64,000 nucleotides of DNA from Lycium barbarum (GCF_019175385.1 NC_083339.1:82510120-82574119), one strand, 5' to 3'. Shown: positions 44,575 through 58,014, numbered from the stretch's first letter. Notes: generated by a model not told the origin, from the letters alone. Program-made: numbers and translations.

Positions 44575-44712
44575 ATACGGCCAAACATACTGGCTGTATA
44601 AAACATACGGACCGTATGTTTAGCCGTATGTCTTGCCCAAAATGAGGGTCCTCACTAGACCAGATCTACGGCTAGACATACGGTCAGTATAAATTATACG
44701 GACCGTATGTTG
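44575..44712 (+). promoter_or_regulatory. R1 3' LTR palindrome array
   Basis: ATACGGCC, ATACGGACCGTATG and related palindromes end about 40 bp upstream of TATAAGG. It is shorter than in S1 or R6. Confidence 0.5.
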
Positions 44713-46389
44713 GTCCGTAGAATCTGGTCGGGACAGATTTTAAGTTGATATAAGGACCCCTCTCTCATTTTATTTCATTTCTCCACACCTCAAGAATCCT
44801 CTAGAATTCTCTCCACTCTGCATCCACAAGAAACGAAGAGAAATCTATGATCAACTACATCAAACCCACAAAACTTAGTGTGAGAAACACATCAAAGTTC
44901 ATCCAAGTCAATAAATTCCATGGGAAGTGGAACTAGGGTTTTCCTCAAGTGAAGTATTTCCACTTAAATCCCATTCCCACACTACCAAAGGTAAGTTTTA
45001 TGGTATTTATATGTTATTTAAGGTATTGAAAAGTTGAGACACTTGGATTGTAGAAAGATATAAAAAATGGGCCATGAATTGTAAATAGTGTCATTGTTGA
45101 GTAGTAGTTTGGGGTGAATCATGAATGTTGGTATGTTGTGAACTATATTTAGAACATGGAATAAGTATTATGTGTGACAAAATGCAATAATGAACTATGA
45201 CCGTGATTATGGAGAAATTGGAGTGAAATGGTGAAATGTGGGTAATCTAGATGAATGATGATTGTGCCTGTTATATTGTGAATGTTGTTATCAATGTTTG
45301 GGAGTTGATATAGAATATGGGGAAAGTTGTATAATCAAAGGAAATGCAGCCCAATTTTCTTTAGCTTTAATAAGCACGTTTAAGTAATCGACTTAGCTAA
45401 TGGTAATACGAACTCCCTTGAAGGTAAGGACGTGAGCATTGAAGGAGAACGATCAAGAGGTGGAATAGCTGAAGGAAAAGGTATGTAAGGCTAGTCCCTT
45501 CTTTCTAAGGCATGAATCCTATAGTATGATATTCCCTCCCTTCTTCATGATTTGCCTACGTATCGAAAACTATGAGTCCAAGATTATCAAGAGCATCACA
45601 CAAGATAATGAAAAGAGATATGTTACGAGCATGACGATACCGATGATGAATATAAGTCTAGAACTCCTAAAGCTCAGGATACGACATTTTTACTAAACTA
45701 ATGATCCTTATGTAACTTCTATGATATTATGTTCCCTACCTCTCCATAAGTCTAAAGATCCTAGAGTTCATGGTATAACGTTTCTACAAAGCTATCGATA
45801 TTAAATATGATCTATTGATGTTGCTTGTTGTATACACTCACATTATATGCTAATTCCTTCAAGGTGAGACGGAATACTTATGAATACTCCATGATGTAAT
45901 CGGGGGTTCTCGACCTTATGTCACCCCGATATTGTTATAGATTGTCTATAAGCTCTAATGCATGTCTTATGACCAATGTTCCGAAAACAAATTCGAGTCT
46001 ACCTTCATAGAGGATTTCCTATGAGGTAAAAGGTAAAAGGTAAGAGATATGCCATAGATGCGAGGATGGTAATGATGAGCCTAAGTCTAAAGGTTATAAA
46101 TTCTATCATACAATAGTTATACGCAGTTCTTGCTACGAATATGATATGAATTTCATAGATTGTTTTTAAATTCAAATGTATGCCTAAATGAAAGGTTACG
46201 ATAAGCTTATGAGATGTATGTGATGAAAATGATGATGATGAGATATACCGAGCCTTGGTACGATGTATGTGATACTGGAAAGCCACTATGTGGCCGAATA
46301 CGGAAGACATGTATGTGATATTGTCGAGCCGCATAGTGGCCGAATACAGATATTGTCGAGCCACTATGTGGCTCAATACAGATATTGTC

Positions 46390-48841
46390 TGTTACACCTC
46401 GGAATTTTGGGTTGCTGAGCGGTGAATGGACTAACGTAAGTTAAGGTGTACATGATGCCCCTATAAGTGAGAAGGGATGCTTAATGATTCTAATTAAGAT
46501 TCCAAACACATTTGGGGCAAGGGAGGAAAGTTCGTCAAATGAAACTTTACTGCAGTTCTGCGAAAGGGGGGTTCGACGGTCGTTCTTTGTACCGTCGGAC
46601 GAGTCGACGCTTCGTCGATTGTGCCGTAGAATTGAGTTAGCGTGTAGACCATTCGACGGAGCAGATCGACGCTCTGTCGATCAGTTCGACGGACCGTCCT
46701 TCTCACCGTAGAATGAAAGGAAACGAAGGGTTGTTTACGGGAAATTTCACGACTTCGACGGTCAGATCGACGCTCCGTTGATCTGATCAAAGCTTCGTCG
46801 ATCGTACCGTATATCTCGGTCGAGACTGATTTCGAGATTTAATACAAGGACCCTTCTCTCATTTTAATTCATTTCATTTCCACTTCTCCACACACCAAGA
46901 AACCTCTAGAATCGTTTCCATTATTCATCCACAAGAAACCAAGGGAAATCCATGATCAATTACGTCAAAACCACAAAATCAAGTGTAGAAAACATAGCAA
47001 AGTTCATCTAAGCCAAGAAAACTCAAGAGAAGGGAGTTAGGGTTTTGGTGCAAGAAGAGAAGTTCCACTCAAAGGTTGTTCATCCATCATCGAGGTGAGT
47101 TTTATGATCATTCCATGTTGTCTAAGGTATTGAAAGTTAAAAACACTTGGATTGTAGAAAGATATAGTAAATGGGTCATATATGTGGGAATAGTGACATT
47201 GTTGAGTAAAGGTTTGGATTGAGTCATGATTATCGATATGTTGTGAATGTAAATATGTTATGAATGACATTTAGAATTTGGGATAAGTGTTATATGTGGG
47301 AAAATGCAATAATGAACTATAACCATGATTATGGAGAAATTGGAGTGAATTACAAAATGTGGATAATATGGGTGAATGATGATTATTGTTGGCGATATTG
47401 TGGATGTTGTTGTGAATGTTTGGGAGTTGATATAGAATATGGGAAAAGTCCTATAAACAAAGGAAATGATGCCCAATTTTCCCTAGAAATAGTAACACGT
47501 TCTTATAGTCAATTAGCTAATGTTCATGCGACTTCTCTTGAAGGTAGAAACGTGGGCATCGAAGGAGAATAAGCAAGCAATAGATTAGTTAAATAAAAAA
47601 GGTATGTGAGGCTAGTACTTTCTTTCTATAGAATGAATCCTATGGCATGATTTTTCCTTCTTCTCCATGAATTCTCCATATCCCGGGAAAAAAAAACTAT
47701 GAGTCTATGTTCATGAATAGTTGTATGAGATAAGAGATATGTTACGAGCCAATAATAATGATGATGATGAGCTTGACTCTAAAGATTCTAGAGTTTAGGA
47801 TATGATGTTCCTATAAAGTTAATGATGTCATTTATTAGATACACTCACCTTATATACTATTTCCTTCAAGGTGAGGCAGAATGCTTATAAATGCTCCATA
47901 ATGGAATTGGGGGTTCATGACCTTACGTCACCCCGATAGAGTATAATTGTCTTAAGTTCCAGTCATGCATTAAGATAATAGTATGATGAGAATATGATAT
48001 GTACATGATGATATTACACCGCGCCTATATGGCCGGGCAGCACCGCTAAGGCGGGCGGGCTTATAGATGATTACACTGTGTCTATATGGCACTGGCAGCA
48101 CCACTAGTGGGCGGCATGAGATGGTACCCCAGACGCGGGAGGCCTAGACGCAGGCTACTAATTATCACACCGTACCTATATAGACAGGCAGCTTATACAT
48201 TTACGCATACATGATAAGATGATGATTATGAAGTAGGCCAGCATACATTATTTCTTTTATAAGTGACAGTCAGATACAATTACTCCTTATTTGATGCTTC
48301 CTTTATCTCATTGACGTATTATTATCATTTATGCCTGTAATACTCAGTACAATGTTCGTACGGACGTTTGTTTTCTTTGGACGTTGTGTTCATGCCCACA
48401 GGTAGACAGGGAGGTGATCTTGATCCAGACTCGTAGGAGCTAGTAGCTGATTTGAGAGCACTCCGTTGTTCCGTAGGTGCTTTTGATTATTCTTTTGTGT
48501 ACATATGTAAATTTTGGGCACGACGGGGTCCGGTCCCGTCCTTATGTCTAGCACTCTAGTAGAGGCTCATAGATACATAGTGTGGGTTATATGGTCTCAC
48601 GAGGTTACTACTGTATATATATATATATATATCTATATATATATATATATATCATTTTGATAGCCGAAAGGCTTATGTCTATATAAAAGTATCTATGTTC
48701 TCAAATGAAAAAATGATTTTCTTATGATTTGAGTATATGAATTGGATAAAAGAACGTTTAATGAGTATGATGAGTAGTAGAACGAGTGGTGCTCGGTGGT
48801 TAGCCCCGGGGACCAGTCACAGCCCTAGTCGGGTTGTGACA
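46390..48841 (+). mobile_element. S3: solo LTR in the R1 3' LTR (TSD TTGTC)
   Basis: 2452 bp from TGTTACACCTCGG to GGGTTGTGACA, flanked by TTGTC (46385-46389 and 48842-48846). No internal region. Array at 46568-46812, TACAAGG box (46843-46849), donor-like GAG/GTGAGT (exon side ends 47094), GTATGTGAGGC near 47601, double hairpin at about 48348-48415, long AT runs at about 48615-48650. Confidence 0.96.
46568..46812 (+). promoter_or_regulatory. S3 array of CGACGGNCCGTCG-type palindromes
   Basis: Same promoter-proximal position as the TACGGNCCGTA arrays, but the flanks of the CGGNCCG core have changed to GAC..GTC, interspersed with TCGACG units. Confidence 0.5.
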
Positions 48842-49557
48842 TTGTCGAGCCACTACATGGCCGAATACGGATTATGCTTTATGTGTATGAGAAGATACGG
48901 TACTACGATGATGAATTATAAGACACAATGATGCATGCGCTATGATGATTAATGTACTACGATTGTGTATATATGATATATGTATGAAATGCATTCATCC
49001 TTAAAGGTCACGCAGGTTTTGCCTTCACCTTATGACTTATGATTTCCCTATCATGTTTATTTCATTCATGCCTTACATACTCAGTACAATATTCGTACTG
49101 ACATCCGTTTTCTTTAGACGCTGTGTTCATGCCCACAGGTAGACAGGGAGATGGCGTAGACCTATAGGAGCTAGCAGCAGATTTACAGGAGCACTCCATT
49201 ATTCCGGAGGTGCTGATTGGGTTTATCCTTTTGTGTGTATATATGTATATGTATTTTGGGCACGATGGGGTCTTGTCCCGTCCATATGTCTAGTACTCTA
49301 GTAGAGGCTCGTAGATACGTATGTGTGGGTAGTGTGGTCTCACGATGCTACTATGGTGTACGTATTATTATTTTGTTAGCCGAAGGGATTATGTATATAT
49401 ATAAAGTAAGTATGTTTCCAACGAAAAATGATTTTTTTTCTATGTTGTGAGTATGAATTTGATAAAGTACGCTTAATGAGTATGATGACTAGTGGAATAA
49501 GTGGTGCTCAGTGGTTAGCCCCGGGTACCCGTCGTGGCCCCTAGATGGGTCGTGACA

Positions 49558-50467
49558 GCTACTCATGGCAACAAGAAAATAATAAAGGATTGAAGATTGC
49601 ATAATTGAATTTTGTATTTGAACTTACGAATAAAACATGAATGTAAACGAATGTAATTGTCTGGAAAAATCTTCAAAAGTAATAACTACCCAAAAGTAAT
49701 TACTACAAGTTTAAAACTCCAGCTATCTGAAAAATAAAACCTAAACAGGTATTTATACAAGTTAAACTCGAAATAATCAATCCCAGTCCTGTTCCAGCTC
49801 GGCTTGCACTTTGACGGGCCGTCGTTGCGCTTCGACGGTCGTTGACATGTTCGACGAGCATGTCAACTATATGATGACATATTTTCAACTCGCAAGACTT
49901 CCATAGTCGAGGCACTTTGACGGACCGTCGATCATGTCAATGGTGCAGGTCGACAGTCTGATGACATATTCACTCTGCAGGAACTTGATCGATGAGACAA
50001 CTTGACGGACCGTCAACATGCTCGACTGCCTATCCTTAATGCATATCAGTACAGATCACTTGATCTCCTCATTTTTTGCTTGCCGAGTATTATAACTTCG
50101 AAATATCTAAACAACACACAAAACACATCAAACTAACACAAACTTACTTCAAAACAAGTAAAACTTAGAGTCCAAAAGCATTAGATGTTCCATAATTTAA
50201 CGGCACATCAAGACCCTGCTGACTCCTGGCATCTCCGGAACAAATGGAATGCATAAACTACATCCGCTGAGTTGACATCCAAATAGATAGGTCACCAACC
50301 TGTATCTGCAGACCGACAGGCACGAAACGCAGCCCCCCAGGAAATAGGGGGGTTAGTACGAAAAATGTACCAAGTATGTAAGGCATGAAAATAGCATATA
50401 CACCGGAATCATGAAAGAAATCTATGACATGAGAGTCAATCTGTATATCGGACTGTATTCGTATGAC
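49558..50467 (-). other. Unclassified flank plus LTR fragment L1
   Basis: 49558-50200 is AT-rich DNA unlike any LTR here. It contains several GACGGNCCGTC-like palindromes at 49810-50030 and no gene I recognise. From about 50205 a minus-strand LTR fragment (L1) can be seen from its double hairpin (CCCCCC / GGGGGG second stem, about 50320-50375). L1 is cut by L2 at 50468. No L1 start or TSD is visible. Confidence 0.5.
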
Positions 50468-50955
50468 TGTATCACGACCAAACTAGAGGGCCATGACGGA
50501 TACCTAGAGCTAACCTGCTGAGTCCCTCTAAACATGCATTTCATAATCATTTCTAGGTGGCCATAAGCTAGCCCATATGCATCATACTCAGTAAGGACAT
50601 ATATCACAAGAGAATGGCATGTCGTTAAGTAATCACCAGCAACAATGAGGTTGTCTAAACATTATACATTAATATGCACTGATAAGACTACAAAATATCT
50701 AGATCAACACATCTGACTATAAACCTCTATGTAAAGAATACAACTATCCATAAGGACGGGGCAGGTTTTCGCAACACACAAGTCTATATATACAAAAGAG
50801 TAGTACCAATAGGCAGCAGCCCCGGGACAATTGGAGCCTTTCTGAAACTCCGCTGGTCAAGCTCCTAAGGATCAGGTTCTTCGACCTGTCTACCTGCGAG
50901 CATGAACGCAACATCCACCAGAAGGGACATCAGTACGAATAACGTAGTGAGTACG
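50468..50955 (-). repeat. L2: LTR fragment (minus)
   Basis: Starts TGTATCACGACC, a decayed form of TGTCACGACC, and resembles the R6 LTR start. It carries a decayed double hairpin (about 50885-50955) and is interrupted inside that block by L3. The remainder should lie beyond the window. Confidence 0.65.
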
Positions 50956-52798
50956 TGTCACGACCTAACCGGACGGCCATGACGGGCACCCGGTGCTAAC
51001 CCACCCGAGCACCTCTTATCGTACTCTCATATTCACATCTAGGTGAGCCATATGGCTTACTCATAATTTATATGCATCAATAGTGCTAATCTCGTTGGGC
51101 AACAACACATTTATCTCCTCATCAATAACAATGCCCATATCCATATATACAAGCCGACGAGGCTATCAAAATGATATACAAAATATAAGCCGACAAGGCT
51201 ACAAGACATCTAACCATACACAACTGTCTACGAGCCTCTAAGAAGAGTATGTCACATCATATAGATGGGATAGGATCCCGTCATGCCCATAGGTATGTAC
51301 ACAAAAGAATAAATACCAAAAGCTGTAGCTCCGGATGAAATGGAGCTCCTCTATGCAGTCCCTGAACATGATATCTATGGATCAAGCCTATCTCCCTGTC
51401 CATCTGCGGGCATGGCGCAGTGTCCACAAACAAAAGGACGTCAGTACGAATAATGTACTGAGTATGTAAAGCATAATCAACATCATAATAGGAGCACAAG
51501 AGACAGCATAAGAAATAGCATAAGATGGGACAATCAGGGGATAGCAGCCATCATCGTAATTACTTACTTGTCTTTCATAGGGACTTTCCATTTCTAATGC
51601 GTGCTCGTGTACATATATATATACATATACAAATATCCATATCCATATCCATATTCATATCCGTATTCATATACATATTCGCATCTATAGCATGACCGAC
51701 CATGAAGGTTCAGTGGTTTCACATACCCGGCCGTGACAAGGCTCGGTGTTTGTTATACATACCTGGCCCTACCAAAGCTCAGTGTTATTCATACCCAACT
51801 GCAGTGGTGTGCACGCAATAGGTATCATACCCGGTCATATAAGCTCGGTGTTACGTAATGGTCATACATACTTAAATCCGTATATCTATCCTTAGAGGAT
51901 CAACTATCATATAAAAGAGACAATTGAATCGTGAATGTATCGAGAATCGTAAGCTTTGGTAACCTTAGAGATAGAGTCATTTGGAAGACTTTATGGAGCT
52001 CATGAAAGGATACATATAGCAAGGGAACCATGCCTTAATGAAAGAAGGGTTAGCCTTACATACCTCTTCGACTTCTTAACTATTTTGCATTCACCGTTGA
52101 AGCTTGAATAATCTACATTTAGAAGGATTCATAACATGGTTAAGCCTTAATGACACTCTTAAATTCAAACTAGAATGATTCATAATCTAATGAAAATTGG
52201 GCAGCATTTCCCCTATTTCGTCAACTCCCACCATATCACAAAACAACTCCCAACAACCACAATAACTTTCTTAATATACTCATAATATCATAATCAAGTG
52301 ATCACACTTCGTTAAGCCTTCAAAATTCATCCTTATATTTAACTTATGCTAGCCACTTCATACCCATTTTAGCACATTTTCATATAATTCTTCCTCATCA
52401 CCATTATTACCTCCCATAGTAAGATTATATCCATATCATACTAAGAATCATAACTTAAGTTAGCATACTACTCAAAAACATCATAAAAACTACATGTAGA
52501 ACTCATTTTCTACTTTGTTCTTCTACCCAAGTTGTTCAACAACTGAACATTGTTGATAACAAGTAATAAGTATGAAAACTAACCTTTTATCTCATAAGAA
52601 TGCGCTTCGGAGCAAGCTATTAACTTATATGAATACCCTAGCTTCAATATCGAAAGAATTCTTAGAGTCTAATAACCCTAGCAAGGCTTCTAACAAATGG
52701 GTATCTTGATTCTTGCCCCTTGATATTTAATCTCCCTTGCATTTTGGCATGGATTAGTTTATGGAGTTGAAGAGAGGGTTTTTTTTAGAGAGCTTTTG
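50956..52798 (-). repeat. L3: partial LTR (minus), interrupted by R5
   Basis: Begins TGTCACGACC. Contains the double hairpin (about 51400-51465, GTCC / GGAC type), a run of TATCCATA-like units (about 51620-51680), CCGGCC..GAGG minisatellite units (about 51690-51860), GGGCAGCATTTCCCC (about 52199), a donor-like site (exon side ends 52584), and leader DNA up to 52798. No PPT is reached, so whether it is solo or part of an element is unknown. Confidence 0.75.
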
Positions 52799-55219
52799 TG
52801 TCACGACCCAGCCCCATGGGCCATGACTAGTGCCCGAGCTGGACACCCATATGTACCTGTCAAACATAATCGGACTGGTACTATAGGTCCTCAATCAATC
52901 ACATCGTAATAACATACGCAAGCCGACGAGGCTGCCACTGTATATATCATTATACTATGCAAGCCGACAAGGCTGCCGCTACATATCAGTATATAACGCA
53001 AGCCGACAAGGCTGCTACTACATATCAGTATATTACGCAAGCTGACAAGGCTGCCACTACGAAACGATAGCATATGCAAGCCGGCAAGGCTGCTACAACG
53101 TCATCCACAATAAAACCATATAGACACAGCTGATCAAATTTGTATACAACCCACACACATGTCTACAGACCTCTAAGAGTATCAACAGTGAAATATGACG
53201 GGGTAGGGCCCCGTCGTACCCCTGGACAAACATATACGTATATATATCAGAAGGTATGTACCAAAATCTAGGCTCCGAAACAACGAAACTCTCCAAGACA
53301 GCTGAATAGAAGTCCTAAGCTGGCGGATCACCAAAGCGAGTATCTGCACCTGCGGGCATGAAACGCAGTCCCCCCGAAGAAAGAGGGGTCAGTACGAGAT
53401 ATGTACTGAGTATGTAAAGCATGAAATACAGTAAGGAGGGTTATAACCGAAATAGGGAGTGCAGGAGACAAATATAACATCCAGAATACCAGAACACTTG
53501 CCTTTGTAAACATAAATCATGCATGTCAATATTATATATCATACCCGGCCTATCATGGGACTCGGTGAATAAAGTCATCACATACCCTCCTGGCCGCCTT
53601 AACATATCACCATATCATCATATCATATATATATATATATATACCGTACCCGGCCCTCTAGTGAGGGAATCGGTGAACAATGCGGTGAAACTGTGCACGA
53701 TAACATACCCGGCTCGGGACTCGGTGAAAGACATATTGAGGCATGCACTAGCAGAGTAGTGACCAACCATATGAAATTTAAATCATTATCAAGACTCAAA
53801 CAGAATAATAAGAAGAGATTAACACCTGAGTATCAGTAGCGACAATCATATCAAGTATCCCTCGAATGTCATTATAGTTCATATCAAAAGAGCCTTAGGA
53901 ATCGTAGACATGAATACAAAATAGCTTATAAAAGTCAAGGACATTAATTGCCGTAGAGTCTCTAAGAACAGGACTCATAAATCACACTCGAAACTTAGGA
54001 ATAGAATTACCCCAAAGCTCATATCATTCATCACTTAAATCTAAGACATGCCAAAAGAAAGAAGGGATAACTTTACATAGCAGTTAACGACTAATCACAA
54101 ACCCGTTCGCTTCATCGTCCCTTTAGCCTATTTAATATAAAAGTAACGCTATCGTTAGTACTATACTTTCTAGTTCGTAATTTCGCAGCTTATCGCTTAT
54201 AGAACTTATTCCTTAACTTATACTTTCTCGATTAGGGTGTTTTTGTTTGTTAAGGACTTAACGAAAATCGGGCAGCATTTCCCCTAAACATTCGCCTAAC
54301 CCGAATTTTCAATTATCCTCCTGTTAACACAGAAATACCAACAACACGGATCATATCTCCAATCCTTTCGATTTAACAAGGATAACAACATGTTCATAAC
54401 AACACGACTTTAACTTTAATTATCTAATTCCTTCACTTTCATCACACGATCAATAACAACCATAACGACAACAACATCAATATTAATTCATCATTTTAAG
54501 TTAGAACAGCCCCTACTAACGACCAAAACAACAACTTATACTTCAACATCAACACTTATAACCTTTTACATTCAACACACATCTATCAAGTTTTTCAAGT
54601 TTAAACTACCTCCAAAACATATAGAAAAAAAAAGTTGAATCTTACCTTAACGATCTTGATTTCTTAACGTTATCTCCTCCAACGATTCAACTCACGTTGA
54701 AATCCGTTTGAACACCTATGACTCCTTGGAAATCAAGCCCCCAAATTCCCCTCACCAAGGCTCACTGTCTTGGCCAACAATGGCTATGGCCGAGAGCTTT
54801 TCTCCTTCTCCATTTCCTTTATTTTTTTTTCTTTGTTCAAAAATGTGTGAAAGATGATTCAATGAGTCATCCTTGGTGGCTTATATATGAATTTCCTAGG
54901 CCCTACACGTGCCCTACTATGTGGCATCTATTTTTTTCTTTTTCTCTTTTTTTTAATTAATTCGGGTGGGGCCCACTATGGTAATTAAGATTAATTAATT
55001 TAATTAATCACTAATTCTTACTCAACAATCTAATCACAATTAATTAATCCCTAATCTCCAATAATATTTTTACACTAATTAAAATTTATAAACCAATTAT
55101 GTTCTAATTAAAATTTAAAATTAAAGGTTCCTATTTCGTGTCCGAAAATGATCCCGCTTTTAACTTGGGTCGATTCTCTTGCTAATAACTCGACGTATAA
55201 AAAAATACGGGACATAACA
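52799..55219 (-). repeat. R5 3' LTR
   Basis: 2421 bp. In element sense it begins TGTTATGTCCCGTATTTT, like R2 and S4. Its other end (TGTCACGACCCAGCCCC on plus) is more like RA. Contains AAGCCGACAAGGCT units (52911-53097), double hairpin (about 53355-53420), (AT)n (about 53627-53642), donor-like site (exon side ends 54646) and TATATAA (54882-54888). Confidence 0.92.
52911..53097 (-). repeat. Five AAGCCGACAAGGCT-type units
   Basis: Five imperfect tandem copies of about 38-40 bp within the R5 3' LTR. RA has three copies of the same unit. Confidence 0.88.
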
Positions 55220-55255
55220 TCCTTCCCCCCTTTAGAACATTCTTCCTCGAATGTT
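55220..55255 (-). promoter_or_regulatory. R5 polypurine tract with upstream hairpin
   Basis: Minus strand CTAAAGGGGGGAAGGA beside the LTR, with the AACATT..CGAATGTT hairpin (one arm base changed) at 55236-55255. Confidence 0.9.
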
Positions 55256-55274
55256 GAATTGGTCCCGTAAGGTT

Positions 55275-56411
55275 TTATAAGAATTTTGGGGAAGTCTCCC
55301 TTATCGTTATAACATATTGTTTCATCGGGCAATCAATATAATCAAGTGAGGAGTTTAAGTTACCTGTAGGCGTAGGGAATAAGTAAGGGTACTTGTTCTT
55401 CATCTCCTTCTCGGCTTCCCAGGTAATCTCTTCTCTATTGTTGTTTCGCCATAATATTTTGACGGAATCCACGTCCTTGGTTCGTAACCTCCTAACCTGT
55501 CGATCAAGTATGGCTATAGGCTGTTCCTTGTAGGATAACTCCTCTTTCACCTGGACATCATCTACGAGAAATACTCTGGAAGGATCGCCTATACATTTGC
55601 GAAGCATTGACACGTGAAAGACTGGATGCACTTCTTCCAAATCAGACGGTAGGTCCAACTCGTAGGCAACCAGGCCTACCCTACGGATAATCTGATAAGG
55701 CCCAATGTACCTCTGGCTTAGCTTCCCTTTCTTACCGAATCTCATGACACCCTTCATGGGTGACACCTTCAAGAACACCCAATCACCAACCTGAAATTCC
55801 AAGTGTCGACGTCGATTATCTGCATATGATTTCTGTCGGCTCTGGGCTGCCAGCAACCTTTCCTGAATAAGCTTCACTTTATGAACGGCCTGCTGAACCA
55901 TGTCTGGGCCTATTAATTTGGTCTCACCAACATCAAACCAGCCAATAGGTGATCTGCACTTCCTCCCATACAAGGCCTCATACGGTGCCACCTGAATACT
56001 CGAATGGTAACTGTTATTATAGGCAAACTCAATAAGTTTCAAATAATCATCCCAACTACCCCTGAAATCAATAATATAGGCCCGTAACATATCTTGTAGT
56101 GTCTGAATGGTACGCTCGGCCTGTCCATCAGTCTGAGCATGGAATGCTGTGCTAAGACTCAGTTGTGTCGCCAATCCCTCCTGGAAGGATCTCCAGAAGT
56201 TAGCTGTAAACTGGGCTCCTCTATCGGAGATAATAGCTGCAGGAACCCTGTGAAGTCTCACTATCTCCTTGAGGTATAACTTAGCATAGTCCTCAGCTGA
56301 ATAAGTAGTCCTGACTGGAAGAAAATGGGTTGATTTCGTCAGCCTATCAACGATAACCCAAACAGAGTCATATCTTCGCGGAGTGCGAGTTAAACCTGTG
56401 ACGAAGTCCAT
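55275..56411 (-). pseudogene. pol: R5 integrase catalytic core, GPY/F module and chromodomain
   Basis: A long open frame. It starts at MDFVTGL with the first catalytic Asp, then IISDRGAQFT with the second, and TDGQAERTIQTLQDM with the Glu, giving an intact D,D,E triad. GPYQIIRRVGLVAYELDLP is the GPY/F module. PIAILDRQVRRLRTK plus VKILWRNNNREEITWEAEKE is the chromodomain, which in this group directs integration to heterochromatin. The frame runs about 30 residues past the usual YPYLF end. It is joined to the upstream frame by a one-base deletion at about 56425, so it is not translatable as part of pol. Confidence 0.93.
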
Positions 56412-56416
56412 ATTAA

Positions 56417-58014
56417 TTACCTCCCATTCCAGGTTGGAATCTCCATCTCCTGCAATAACCCACCAGGCTTCTGATGCTCAACCTTAACCTGTTGACAATT
56501 CGGGCACTGAGCAACAAACTTCGCTATATCCTTCTTCATACCATCCCACCAATACAAGCATCTGAGGTCATGATACATCTTCGTTGACCCTGAATGAACA
56601 GAATAACGGGAATAGTATGCCTCTCCCATAACCTGTTGCCGTAGCCCTGCAACCTCAGGTATACATAATCTGCCTCTGTATCGTAGCACTCCGTCAGGTG
56701 CAACTTCGAATGGAGTCTCCTCCTTTTGAAGAGCTGCATCTCTATAATGCATAAGATCAGGGTCCTCGTACTGGAATCTCTTTACCTCTTCAATGATAGA
56801 AGGTTCAGCAACTCCTCGAATAGAAACTCCGTCATCATCAGAATCAGGCAAACGGACTCTAAGATTAGCTAACTGGCCAATCTCATGAATTATCTCCTTC
56901 CGTTCTGGTTGTACATCTGCCAAGCTGCCCATAGATTTACGGCTGAGTGCATCTGCTACAACATTTGCTTTCCCTGGGTGGTATAGAATATCAACATCAT
57001 AGTCCTTTAGCAACTCTAGCCACTGCCTCTGCCGCAAATTTAGCTCCTTCTCCATAAAGATATATTGGAGACTCTTATGATCTGTAGAAATATCAACGTG
57101 CACGTCGTATAAATAATGTCTCCATATCTTCAAGGCATGCACTACCGCTGCTAACTCCAGATCATGTGTGGGATAATTTCTTTCGTGCTTTCTGAATTGT
57201 CGGGAGGCATAGGCTATAACTCTGCCGTGCTGCATCAACACACAAACTAGCCCAACACCTGAGGCATCACAATAAATAACATTGTCATCTGGCCCCTCAG
57301 GAAGTGTTAGAACTGGAGCAGTAGTTAACTTATCCTTCAATAATTGGAAGCTTCGCTCGCAAGCATCGGTCCACTGAAACATAGCTGCCTTCTGTGTTAG
57401 CATTGTTAAAGGCACTGAAATTGAGGCAAACTTCTCTACAAACCTCCTGTAATACCCTGCTAGCCCCAGAAAACTACGTACCTCGGTAGGTGTCGTAGGT
57501 CTAGGCCAAGTCTTCACCACCTCAATCTTCTGTGTATCTACTCGAATGCCGTCAGCTCTAATAATATGCCCCAAGAATGCTACCGAAGTCAGCCAGAATT
57601 CACATTTAGAAAATTTAGCATACAGCTTCTGGTGCTGGAGCACTCTAAGTACGGTCCTCAAATGATCTGCATGTTCCTCTTCTGATCGTGAATAGACTAG
57701 AATATCGTCAATGAATACAATCACGAACATATATAGGAATGGATTGAACACTTGGTTCATTAGATCCATAAATACTGCTGGGGCATTGGTCAGCCCAAAA
57801 GACATTACTCTAAACTCATAATGCCCGTATCGGGTCCTGAATGCAGTCTTCGGAATATCTGCCTGCCTTACTCGCACCTGGTGGTAACCTGACCGTACGT
57901 GTATCTTTGAGAAACACTTAGCACCCTGCAACTGGTCAAATAGATCATCAATTATGGGGAGGGGATATCTATTCTTTATTGTCTCCTTGTTCAGCTGCCT
58001 ATATCAATACACAT
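56417..58014 (-). pseudogene. pol: R5 reverse transcriptase, RNase H and integrase zinc domain
   Basis: The 504-residue open frame (56417-57931) carries [35 protein letters not shown], the catalytic [20 protein letters not shown] and [13 protein letters not shown]. RNase H follows with its acidic residues ([25 protein letters not shown]), then LSRK. The integrase zinc-binding domain ends [11 protein letters not shown]. Upstream, 57932-58014 holds the RT start with a CGA-to-TGA type stop (SL*MCID) and a frameshift. The frame ends at TWNGR because of a one-base deletion. Confidence 0.94.

Larger units (their letters stand above)
9034..49557 (+). mobile_element. R1: plus-strand gag-only LTR retrotransposon, host of the central nest
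   Basis: Order: truncated 5' LTR (9034-10069), PBS (10074), leader hairpin, gag in two pieces (10277-11288 and 26081-26475), short noncoding DNA (26476-26683 and 43695-44195), PPT (44218-44232), 3' LTR (44233-49557). Insertions are S1, R3 (with R4 and S4) and S3. Removing them leaves roughly 7 kb. No protease, RT or integrase is seen between gag and PPT, so R1 looks non-autonomous. The 5' LTR lost its first part, so no TSD can be read. Confidence 0.85.
44233..49557 (+). repeat. R1 3' LTR (split by S3)
   Basis: Begins TGTTACAACTTGG and ends GGGTCGTGACA. Its own sequence is 44233-46389 plus 48847-49557, about 2.87 kb. It contains a palindrome array (44575-44712), TATAAGG (44749-44755), AAG/GTAAGT (exon side ends 44990), GTATGTAAGGC (near 45480), GAGCCAC repeats up to the S3 insertion, and the double hairpin (about 49078-49148). 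Confidence 0.93.

Noticed and set aside
55108..55332. 74-codon minus frame over the R5 PPT
   Set aside because: It crosses the LTR boundary and PPT, so it is not a gene.
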